NCBI GenBank assembly: GCA_044221315.1
Contig: JBGAPK010000013.1
Coordinates: 1 to 64,000 of the forward strand
DNA: 64,000 nucleotides
Reading direction: 5' to 3'
Source of the DNA: JAFEBO01 sp044221315
GTDB lineage: Bacteria; Planctomycetota; Phycisphaerae; Phycisphaerales; UBA1924
The notes under the pieces were generated by a model, which saw nothing but the letters and a program-made list of their open reading frames with translations, made no database searches and had not been told where the DNA came from. Both the position numbers and the translations under genes were made by a program. This document shows positions 52,216-59,213 of this stretch, piece after piece; the first letter of the stretch is position 1, and each line of letters begins with the position of its first letter.

Positions 52216-52911
52216 ATCGCATTCGGTCGATTCAGTCGCGAAAGCGGGCCCGTCATGCGGACCCGCGTCAATTTCATGATCCGGTTCTCGCCGATCCGCG
52301 TGATCGGCCCTGATGAAGAGCAGCTCGGCGTGATCGAAACGCCCGAAGCGCTCAAGAAGGCGCAGGAACTCGGCCTCGACCTGGTCGAGATCTCGCCGGA
52401 TGCACGCCCCCCGGTGTGCAAGATCATGGACTACGGCAAGTACAAGTACGAGCTTTCTCAGAAAGCCCGGAAGACGCGCGCCGCCTCCAAGTCAACCGAA
52501 ATGAAGGAAGTCCGCCTCGGACGCTCGGTCAAGATCGGCGAGCACGACATCCAGATCCGCATCGACCAGAGCCGTCGCTTCCTGATCGCCGGGCACAAGG
52601 TGATGGTGACCCAGAAGTTCAAGGGCCGCGAAATTGCGCACCGTGATCTGGGCCTTCAGAACCTCCGCCAGGTGGCTGATGCGCTCGCGGACGTCTGCAA
52701 GATCGAGCAGACTCCGCGATGGATGGGCAAGCAGGCGAGCATCATCGTCGCGCCCGACAAGGTGAAGATCGACGCGATCAAACGCAAGCTCGAGAAGGAA
52801 AAGGCCGCGAAGATCGCCCGGGGCGAAAAAGTCGCGGAAGAGAAGCCGATCGAGGAGCTCGAGGTTGAGGTCGCAGCGCAGAACGCGCAGGTCGAAGGCG
52901 ACGAGGAATAG
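52216..52911 (+). CDS. infC: Translation initiation factor IF-3
   Basis: 231 residues if started at ATC 52216, or 218 if at ATG 52255. The IF3 N domain has the RVNFMIR pattern and EEQLGVIETPEAL; the C domain has the RxGDHD-like GEHDIQIR, KFKGREIAHR and KQASIIVAP. A Glu/Lys-rich tail of about 40 residues follows. AGGAG (52203-52207) stands 8 bases before an in-frame ATC, while ATG 52255 has no Shine-Dalgarno. Non-AUG starts (AUU, AUC) are the classical autoregulatory feature of infC. No rpmI or rplT follows; a terminator does. Confidence 0.93.
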   Translation: MAFGRFSRESGPVMRTRVNFMIRFSPIRVIGPDEEQLGVIETPEALKKAQELGLDLVEISPDARPPVCKIMDYGKYKYELSQKARKTRAASKSTEMKEVRLGRSVKIGEHDIQIRIDQSRRFLIAGHKVMVTQKFKGREIAHRDLGLQNLRQVADALADVCKIEQTPRWMGKQASIIVAPDKVKIDAIKRKLEKEKAAKIARGEKVAEEKPIEELEVEVAAQNAQVEGDEE

Positions 52912-52943
52912 TCCGGCCGCTGAAAATCGGTACGTGAAAGACA

Positions 52944-52980
52944 ACGCGGCCCCGAAACACTCGGGGCCGCGTTTCGTTTT
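52944..52980 (+). terminator. Strong Rho-independent terminator of infC
   Basis: A 12-bp perfect stem (ACGCGGCCCCGA at 52944-52955, TCGGGGCCGCGT at 52961-52972), loop AACAC, followed by TTCGTTTT. It ends the infC transcript 30 bases after the stop. Confidence 0.9.
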
Positions 52981-53011
52981 GTGCGTTCTCGGGGCCGAAG
53001 CCTCGTGAGAA

Positions 53012-53839
53012 TTACGAACCGCCGCCACCGGGGCGGCGTCCGCCTCCTCCGGGACCTCGTCCGGCGCCGGGAAGAGATTCTTCAAGTTTGGTCATCTGTT
53101 CCTTGTTCAGGATCTTGCCCATCGAGTCGAGCAATTTTTGACGGCCTTCCTGGTTCGCGGCCCGCATCGCCTCGCGATCGACCTGACCGCCGCCCGCTGC
53201 GTTCGCCCTGATCTTCTTCTGAGCGGCGTCGAGGGCAACGGCGTAGTCCTCGATCGCGTTCAGGCCTTCCTGCTGCTTGGCCGCGTCCAGCTTGAACGTG
53301 CCGAATGTGTCGGCGATGTTGTCCCACTGGCGGCTGAACGTGCCGAGCGGCACGATTGCCTTGTCCGCCTGCTCGGCGCCGATGATGCCGGTGAGGGATG
53401 CTTTGAGCTTCTCGCGCTCGCCCGCGGTCAGTTCATCGACCTTCTTGAGTGCATCGCGCATCGCCTCCATGCGATTCCCGCCCTCCTGGGCTTTCTGCAT
53501 CGCCTCGGAGCGCAGTTTCTCGGCCGCGGACTCCTGACTCTCGCGTGCCGCGGCGTACGCCGACGCGACTGCCTTGGCCTTGTCGTCCTTCACTCCCAGC
53601 CGGTGAGCCACGCCGTTCGCCTCGAGGTCCCATGCGGCCTTGGCGCGCTCCGGGCTGAGTTGTCTGCCGCCGAATCCCATGCCCGGCATGCCGCCACCGG
53701 GACCTCCGCCCGGACCGCCGTCGCCCGGCGCGCGCGGGGGTGGGGGTGGTGCCTGATCGGGCTTCGCGTTCTGCGCGAGCGCGCTCAGGCACATCGAACC
53801 TGCCATGATGCCGCAGACGATCCATTTTCCGTTTTTCAT
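53012..53839 (-). CDS. Secreted Gly/Pro-rich helical protein, Spy/CpxP-like
   Basis: 275 residues. A signal peptide (basic start, core at about 8-20, ALAQ cleavage near 23), then a Pro/Gly-rich linker (30-58), a long helical region (60-245) with repeated LT/EQ-type motifs (ELTAGEREKLKASL; ILNKEQMTKLEESL), and a Gly-rich tail. The helix pattern resembles LTXXQ-family periplasmic proteins such as Spy and CpxP, which bind unfolded proteins or metal; this is by eye. Divergent from another small secreted protein gene. Confidence 0.75.
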   Translation of the reverse strand: MKNGKWIVCGIMAGSMCLSALAQNAKPDQAPPPPPRAPGDGGPGGGPGGGMPGMGFGGRQLSPERAKAAWDLEANGVAHRLGVKDDKAKAVASAYAAARESQESAAEKLRSEAMQKAQEGGNRMEAMRDALKKVDELTAGEREKLKASLTGIIGAEQADKAIVPLGTFSRQWDNIADTFGTFKLDAAKQQEGLNAIEDYAVALDAAQKKIRANAAGGGQVDREAMRAANQEGRQKLLDSMGKILNKEQMTKLEESLPGAGRGPGGGGRRPGGGGS

Positions 53840-54009
53840 GTGTTGCTCCAGTGACGGGACCTGCTTGTGATGGTCTCACGATTGAACGATTCGCGACCGG
53901 AAGTATTGCAGAAAACGGTCGATGCCGCAGGGTCGGGCAGATGCCTGAGTCTGAATCCGGTGTGGAAGTTGCTAGACTCGACCCCCGCATTTTTCACATA
54001 GGAGCTCGC

Positions 54010-54540
54010 ATGCTTTCGTTCGTTTCCGTTGTTGTCTTCGCTCTCACATCCACGAGCCTCGCGCCCGACGCCGCGTCGACCAATCAGCCGGCGCCGGCGG
54101 CGCAGCAGCCGCGGGAGGGCGAGCGTCCGCGTGGCCCGGGCGGGCCGGGGGGACAGGGCGGCGAACGCCGGATGAGCATCGAAGGGGCAATGAAAATCGT
54201 CAATCGCAACACGAAACTGCTTAAGGCGCAGATCGGCGACGCGTCCAAGAGGGACGAAAACCTCGGCTTTGTGAACGAGATGGAGCGCGGGTGCGTGACG
54301 GCAAAGGGGTTGCCGCTGCCCAAGGACGTGCTCGAGCACGCTTCCGACGACGCCGGAAAGGCGAAGATGCGGGCGGAGTACCGCACGCAGATGCTTGTCA
54401 TGCTGAAGAAGCTCATCCAGCTCGACGAGGCGATCGGCGAAGGGAAACTCGATCAGGCCAAGGCGACGCTCGAAGAACTCCTGGCGCTGCGCGACAAGAC
54501 GCACAAGGACATGGGCGTGAAGGATGAAGAGAAAGAATGA
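54010..54540 (+). CDS. Small secreted helical protein
   Basis: 176 residues. A signal peptide (core at about 3-15, cleavage near 20), a Pro/Gly/Arg-rich linker (25-52), and a helical domain (55-176) with MKIVNRNTKLLKAQI and a long charged tail. Similar build to the divergent neighbour, so they may be related in function. GGAG lies five bases before ATG 54010; upstream in-frame ATGs lack a ribosome-binding site. No family recognised; a cytochrome b562-like four-helix bundle is possible. Confidence 0.7.
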   Translation: MLSFVSVVVFALTSTSLAPDAASTNQPAPAAQQPREGERPRGPGGPGGQGGERRMSIEGAMKIVNRNTKLLKAQIGDASKRDENLGFVNEMERGCVTAKGLPLPKDVLEHASDDAGKAKMRAEYRTQMLVMLKKLIQLDEAIGEGKLDQAKATLEELLALRDKTHKDMGVKDEEKE

Positions 54541-54564
54541 CGCACGCGACCGCGGAGATCGTCT

Positions 54565-54864
54565 TTATTCGTCTTCATCATCGGGCTCAGGCGGCACACC
54601 ATTCTGGAGCAGGAGCCTCCAAGCCTCGGCCGCGGGGCCGCCCTTTTCGGTGAACTTGCCGGTCTCGGCCTTGCTGATGAGGGCGTTGATGTCGTCGCGG
54701 CTGAACATCCAGTTCAAACCGCCGTGGCCGGGGCCTCGCACGCGGGCGGCCTTTCGCAGCGCGTCGAAGGTCTTGGGCGACATACCGGCGGCATCGAGCA
54801 GTTGCTGTTTGCTGAAAGCGTTCGGGTCGGTGTCGTTGGGGCGGATGGATTGGCCGCGGCGCAT
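54565..54864 (-). CDS. Small helix-turn-helix-like protein
   Basis: 99 residues, soluble. Residues 17-45 (FSKQQLLDAAGMSPKTFDAL) look like a MerR/winged-helix type DNA-binding helix-turn-helix; the rest is acidic. DNA-binding role is inferred from the pattern only. It lies upstream of the octamer array and downstream (on the same strand) of the TPR-YggX gene. Confidence 0.65.
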   Translation of the reverse strand: MRRGQSIRPNDTDPNAFSKQQLLDAAGMSPKTFDALRKAARVRGPGHGGLNWMFSRDDINALISKAETGKFTEKGGPAAEAWRLLLQNGVPPEPDDEDE

Positions 54865-54880
54865 GGGGGATTGTTGGAGC

Positions 54881-54966
54881 GGCAGAGCGGCAGAGCGGCA
54901 GAGCGGCAGAGCAGCAGAGCAGCAGAGCAGCAGAGCAGCAGAGCAGCAGAGCAGCAGAGCAGCAGA
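54881..54966. repeat. Octamer tandem array, about 10.75 units
   Basis: Four units of GGCAGAGC (54881-54912) followed by six units of AGCAGAGC (54913-54960) and a partial unit. All units keep an exact 8-base register. On the other strand it reads TCTGCTGC, the same octamer as at 37379-37410. It lies between the HTH-like gene and the TPR-YggX gene; not coding. Confidence 0.9.
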
Positions 54967-54980
54967 TTGTGGCGCGATGG

Positions 54981-55607
54981 CTATGACTTTGCTGTTAATT
55001 CGCGGAACAGCGCCTCATCGATACCTAGGAACTCGCGCATGTGCTGGTCGTAGGTCTCGGCGTGGTCGTCGCGAGAGAGGTCCAGCCGCAGTTCGTTGAT
55101 GACCTTGGTTCCCTGGCCGATCCAGTCCTTCCAGGTCTCGGCGGAGATGTTCTCAAAGATCCAGTTGCCGACCGGGCCTCGGAACGGCGGCCGCACGAGC
55201 TTGGTGCCGGGGCGGCCGGTGCGCTTGCACATGAATGTGCCTTCGGGCATGGCGACTTCGACCTTCGCGCCCGCGACTTCGGGCAGCGGCTCGCCGAGTT
55301 GCTTGAGCAGGTCGCCCATGGCCTTCTTGGGCATGAAGTCGCCCCGCAGCGCTGCGGCGGCGTAGCCCTCCTTCAGCACTTCGGCCGCGAGCGGCTTGTC
55401 GTTGCAGGCGATGAATTCGGCGCCGGCCAACTGGTAGGCCTTGGACATGTCCTTGTTGATGCGGAAGCAGCGGACGTAACTCTCCGCGGCATCCCGATGG
55501 CGCCCGGCCTGGGCGTAGGCGTTGCCGAGGGAGTAATGGGCCATGTCGTTGGTCGGATCGGCCTGGACCATGTTCTCGAATTGGGCGATTCGCTGGGCGA
55601 TGTCCAT
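54981..55607 (-). CDS. TPR protein fused to Fe(2+)-trafficking (YggX) domain
   Basis: 208 residues. Residues 1-65 hold one to two tetratricopeptide repeats (NDMAHYSLGNAYAQAGRHRDA), followed by a linker. Residues 124-195 match YggX (Fe(II)-trafficking / oxidative protection): Cys127 in FMCKRTG, the PGTKL and GPVGNWIFENIS segments, TWKDWIGQGTKVINE, and QHMREFLGI. YggX is normally a stand-alone protein of about 90 residues. The fusion suggests a scaffolded form. ATG 55607 opens 38 bases from the next gene. Confidence 0.85.
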   Translation of the reverse strand: MDIAQRIAQFENMVQADPTNDMAHYSLGNAYAQAGRHRDAAESYVRCFRINKDMSKAYQLAGAEFIACNDKPLAAEVLKEGYAAAALRGDFMPKKAMGDLLKQLGEPLPEVAGAKVEVAMPEGTFMCKRTGRPGTKLVRPPFRGPVGNWIFENISAETWKDWIGQGTKVINELRLDLSRDDHAETYDQHMREFLGIDEALFRELTAKS

Positions 55608-55645
55608 GGGGGAGGGTAGTGCGATTCAGCGTGATCGTGAACCCA

Positions 55646-56101
55646 TCACTTCGATGTGAAGGAGAAGATCAAATATGCAAGTAGCACAATCAGAATATTG
55701 ATTCCGGCCAAAACGACGAATGCAAAGATTCCGTCGGCGAACGGCGGTTCGAGCAGACGTGGATCAACACCACTTTGACGAGCGCCGACGTTACGCGCGC
55801 CGGTCACCACTGCTCCTGCTATCGACGCGAAGAACCCTGCGCACGACCCGAACAAAAGGGCATAGACCACTTCAAGTCGCGCGAATGAGCCGAAATTCAC
55901 AAAGTAAGCAACCGGAACAACCACGATCGTCGGCAGACAACCGGTCGCCACGTCCGTCCAAGAGATCACTCGGTACCGGGGATGTCCATCCAATTTCGAT
56001 ACCGCTTCGCCGCACTCGGGGCAGATCACGCTATCGATGCTTTCCACGAACTGCGAAGTCACGTCGTACCCACACTTCGGACATCGCAGTGCGTCGGCCA
56101 T
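55646..56101 (-). CDS. Small zinc-ribbon membrane protein
   Basis: 151 residues. A CxxC...CPEC zinc ribbon (CPKC at 8-11, CPEC at 29-32) opens the protein, followed by three hydrophobic segments (about 54-72, 76-95, 125-147). Ribbons of this kind also occur inside the 479-residue membrane protein at 34484. Lower GC than its neighbours. The start at 56101 places the ribbon at the amino terminus; the frame is open to 56167. Function unknown. Divergent from pyrD. Confidence 0.75.
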   Translation of the reverse strand: MADALRCPKCGYDVTSQFVESIDSVICPECGEAVSKLDGHPRYRVISWTDVATGCLPTIVVVPVAYFVNFGSFARLEVVYALLFGSCAGFFASIAGAVVTGARNVGARQSGVDPRLLEPPFADGIFAFVVLAGINILIVLLAYLIFSFTSK

Positions 56102-56145
56102 TCGGGCATGATACTTTCTTCTTCGGATCTTTTCCCTCACCTTCC

Positions 56146-57219
56146 ATGACCTCCACTCTTGCCACACTCTCTGTTAGCCTCGCCGGGCTCCCACTTGCGT
56201 CGCCGCTCATCCTCGCCGCAGGAACCTGCGGCTACGTGGATGAACTCGCCGAGGTCACCGATCTCTCGCCCTCCGGCGGCGTCGGCGCGATTGTGACCAA
56301 GTCGATCACGCGCGAGGCTCGCGAGGGAAACGCGACGTGGCGGATCATCGAGCATCGGGCGGGGATGCTCAATGCGATCGGACTGGCGAATGTTGGGTTG
56401 GAGAAATTCAAGAGCGAGATTGTGGCGCGGATTGAGAGGTTTGCGGGAGTTGGGTCCGGAGGAAAAACCTCCCTTCCCCCAACCCCCTCCCTCAGGGAGG
56501 GGGCTTCGGAGAGGCCCGCGATCATCGGGTCGATCTCGGGGTTCAGCGTGGACGATTACGTCGCGGTCGCGGCGGCGATGGATGCGGTCGATGCGATCCC
56601 GGCGGTGGAACTCAATGTCAGTTGCCCGAACGTGCAGCGCGGGTGCGAGTTTGGGAGTGATCCGGCGCTCTTGCGTGAACTCATCCGCGCGGTGCGGCCG
56701 GTGTTGACCAAGACGCGGCTGTTTGTCAAGATCTCCCCCACTGTTGTCGGGCTGCAGGCGCCGGGCGAAATTGGTGTCGTCGCGATCTGCCGCGCGGCGA
56801 TCGAGGCGGGGGCGCCGCCGGCGGGGCCGAACCAGCGGCCGGGCGCCGACGCGATGGTCATCGCGAACACGATGCCGGCGATGGCGATCGATGTGCGGAC
56901 GCGCGAGCCGCGGCTGTCGAATGTCACCGGCGGGCTCAGCGGGCCGGCGATCCATCCCATCGCGGTGAAACTGGTGCACGACGCGTACCGGGGGATCTGC
57001 AGGGCGAGCGGCACGCCGATCGTCGGACTAGGCGGCGTCATGAATTGGGAAGACGCGGCGGAGTTCATTCTCGCCGGGGCGAGCGCGGTCGGGATGGGCA
57101 CGGCGCTCTTCGTCGATCCGAGGGCGCCAAAGAGGATTGCGACGGGGTTGGCGGCCTGGGTGCGGAGCCAGGGCGTTTCGAGACTTGCCGATCTCGTCGG
57201 CGCTGTCAAACTCGCCTAG
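56146..57219 (+). CDS. pyrD: Dihydroorotate dehydrogenase, class 1, with in-frame repeat insertion
   Basis: 357 residues, FMN TIM barrel. Oxidises dihydroorotate to orotate in pyrimidine synthesis. Seen: LPLASPLILAAGTCGYVDE, GAIVTKSITREAREGN, NAIGLANVGLE, the FMN-site Asn of ELNVSCPNVQRG, FVKISPTVVG, VGLGGVMNWEDA and AVGMGTALFVDP. An extra stretch at about residues 102-122 (GVGSGGKTSLPPTPSLREG) is foreign to the family and corresponds to a palindromic DNA element (see repeat). It lies in a surface region before SISGF. Prs in this window supplies its pathway with PRPP. Confidence 0.94.
   Translation: MTSTLATLSVSLAGLPLASPLILAAGTCGYVDELAEVTDLSPSGGVGAIVTKSITREAREGNATWRIIEHRAGMLNAIGLANVGLEKFKSEIVARIERFAGVGSGGKTSLPPTPSLREGASERPAIIGSISGFSVDDYVAVAAAMDAVDAIPAVELNVSCPNVQRGCEFGSDPALLRELIRAVRPVLTKTRLFVKISPTVVGLQAPGEIGVVAICRAAIEAGAPPAGPNQRPGADAMVIANTMPAMAIDVRTREPRLSNVTGGLSGPAIHPIAVKLVHDAYRGICRASGTPIVGLGGVMNWEDAAEFILAGASAVGMGTALFVDPRAPKRIATGLAAWVRSQGVSRLADLVGAVKLA
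56461..56517 (+). repeat. Palindromic element inserted inside pyrD
   Basis: The core is CCCCCTCCC (56483-56491), loop TCA, GGGAGGGGG (56495-56503): a perfect 9-bp stem. Flanking bases (AAACCTCCCTTCCCCCAA before, CTTCGG after) extend it. Translated, it adds PPTPSLREG to PyrD in frame. Purine/pyrimidine asymmetry is unlike the surrounding codons. Confidence 0.8.
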
Positions 57220-57328
57220 CGCGAGCCCGGAGAACCCGCTCCGCAAGATTCTGGAAGATTTGCACCGACCTCCGCGGGTAGCGTGCGTTGTGCCGCGCCG
57301 GTCCCGGCCGGACCCTTGGAGTACGCGC

Positions 57329-58312
57329 ATGGTCATCGGCATCCGATCGATTCGTCCCGCCTCTCTCGTCGCGATCGGTCTCCTGCTTGCGGCGGGCACG
57401 TCGAATGCATGCCGCGCGGATGGCGGCAAGTCGCTGCCTGCTGAAACTCAGATGCAAGCCGCGGAAAGGCAGTTGCGGGACGGAAACTTCAAGGAGGCGG
57501 CGATGGCGTTTGAAAAGGTCGCCGATGCGGATCCGACGAACGGAGTCGCGCAGGTGCGGCTCGGCCGAGCGCTCCTCCAGGCGGGCGAGGTCGATCGGGC
57601 GCTTCAGGTGGAACAGAAAGCGGCAGAGATCGACAGCGTGCGCCCTCGAGCGCTGTTCAACCTGGCGTGCTGCTACGCCGCGAAGAAGGATTCCGCCCGA
57701 GCGTTCGCGACGCTGGAGGAAGCCCGAGTTGCGGGATTCAACCGGGCCGACATCATCCGTACCGAGCCATTTCTCATGGCGCTCGGAGACCCGGCACGGC
57801 TCGAGCAGACCGCCGCGGCGATCGAGAAGTCACTCGACAAGCCCGAGTACCACCAACTCGACTTCTGGGTCGGGACCTGGGATGTCTACAACCGCCAAGG
57901 GCAGCGCGTTGGCTCAAATATCATTGAGAGGGTCGAGCGCGGCGCCGTGATCTCCGAGCGCTGGACGGATTCCTTCGGAGGAACGGGGCGGAGCATGAAC
58001 TTCTACAACCCGCCCACGGCGAAGTTCAAGCAGGTGTGGGTGGATGATTCGGGCTCTGTCCTCGAGATGGAGGGCATTTTCGAGCGGGGCGCTTTGCGGT
58101 TTGTCGGAAAGACGATGGGCCGCTCGGGTCCGGCGCAGGACTATCGCACCACGTTCACGCCGCTTCCGAACGGCCGCGTACGCCAGTTCATCCAGACCGG
58201 CACGGCCCCATCGCTTGTTCCGACATTCGACGCTATCTATGTGCCCGCGGGCGAAAAGCCGACTTCGGAAGACATGAAGGCGTTTGAGTCTCCGGGGGAT
58301 GCGGACCGGTGA
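57329..58312 (+). CDS. Secreted TPR protein
   Basis: 327 residues. A signal peptide (about 1-27, core SLVAIGLLLAAG), two or three tetratricopeptide repeats (about 40-140: AERQLRDGNFKEAAMAFEK; LGRALLQAGEVDRALQ; LFNLACCYAAKKDSARAF), and a C-terminal beta domain (about 175-327) starting HQLDFWVGTWDVYNRQG, resembling the lipocalin-like DUF1579 type. Substrate unknown. GGAG is nine bases before ATG 57329. Convergent with plsC (1-base gap). Confidence 0.8.
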   Translation: MVIGIRSIRPASLVAIGLLLAAGTSNACRADGGKSLPAETQMQAAERQLRDGNFKEAAMAFEKVADADPTNGVAQVRLGRALLQAGEVDRALQVEQKAAEIDSVRPRALFNLACCYAAKKDSARAFATLEEARVAGFNRADIIRTEPFLMALGDPARLEQTAAAIEKSLDKPEYHQLDFWVGTWDVYNRQGQRVGSNIIERVERGAVISERWTDSFGGTGRSMNFYNPPTAKFKQVWVDDSGSVLEMEGIFERGALRFVGKTMGRSGPAQDYRTTFTPLPNGRVRQFIQTGTAPSLVPTFDAIYVPAGEKPTSEDMKAFESPGDADR

Positions 58313-58313
58313 T

Positions 58314-59084
58314 TCACGCGGCCTGTTCTTTGGCGGGGGTTTCCGGCGTTGATGCCGTTGCCACCGACGCTTGGCTCTGTGCCGCGTGCCAGCCCGACCA
58401 TTCTTCGTATCGGTGCTGAAGGTCCTGCACGATCTCTGTCGCGCTCATGCCGCTCGCCGCGTAGTCGATCTTCGGGAAGACACGAATCCGCGCCCGTCCG
58501 AACCGCCACAGGCTCGCCCACGCGGGCTCGACCTGCGGCGTGCCGTCGATCAGGATCGGCAGCACGGGTGCGCCCGTCCGCTTGATGATGAGTCCGACGC
58601 CGGGCTGGAAGGGCATGATGCGCCGCGCCGGACGCTCGAGGCCACCCTCCGGGAAGATGCCCAGCACGCCTCCGGACTTGACATGACGCATCGCCTCTCG
58701 CACCGCGCCCGAGTCGCGCGATGATTCCTCCACGCCGATGACATTCGCCCATTCCCAGAACCACTGCAGGCTGTCGATCTGCATCGAGCGAGCCATCATC
58801 CAGCGCACCTCGAATTTGCAGAGGCTTTGGATGAGCGGCACGTCAACACCGGCGGTGTGATTGGAAACGACAATCAGCGGCCCGGCCAGAATCTGATCCG
58901 GCACATTTGCGCGTCCTTCGACACGCACACGCTGCACCAAACGGGCGTAGAGCCTCATGAGGGCGACGAGCAGGCCGGCCATGGGGTCTTGACGGTCGTT
59001 GCGCAGGAGTGCCGCACTCGCCCAGGCGAGTAGTGCCAGGCCGATCGCGACGGCGACCAGAATCTCAAGCCCCAGCAGCGTCAC
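58314..59084 (-). CDS. plsC: 1-acyl-glycerol-3-phosphate acyltransferase family protein
   Basis: 256 residues. An amino-terminal transmembrane segment (about 5-25), the HxxxxD catalytic motif in NHTAGVD near 95-101, and the substrate motif FPEGG near 148. Makes phosphatidic acid from lysophosphatidate, or a related acyl transfer (ornithine lipids, for example, use the same fold). The C-terminal 40 residues are Ala/Thr-rich. Convergent with the secreted TPR gene. Confidence 0.88.
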   Translation of the reverse strand: MTLLGLEILVAVAIGLALLAWASAALLRNDRQDPMAGLLVALMRLYARLVQRVRVEGRANVPDQILAGPLIVVSNHTAGVDVPLIQSLCKFEVRWMMARSMQIDSLQWFWEWANVIGVEESSRDSGAVREAMRHVKSGGVLGIFPEGGLERPARRIMPFQPGVGLIIKRTGAPVLPILIDGTPQVEPAWASLWRFGRARIRVFPKIDYAASGMSATEIVQDLQHRYEEWSGWHAAQSQASVATASTPETPAKEQAA

Positions 59085-59213
59085 TCACGCCATGCTAGCC
59101 GTTGCAAACTTGCGTTTCGACCTTGGCGCTCAATGAGTTTTGAATGGTCTGGAGATGTTTGGGTGTACACTCGCGCGGGTTGCGGTCACGCCCCGGAACG
59201 AAAGGCATTCGCG

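Noticed and set aside
54881..54966. CRISPR array
   Set aside because: Units are contiguous 8-mers with no spacers; a simple tandem repeat.
54524..55099. Plus-strand frame through the octamer array (repeated Ser-Arg-Ala-Ala-Glu units)
   Set aside because: The frame exists only because the octamers are open; it overlaps two real minus-strand genes.
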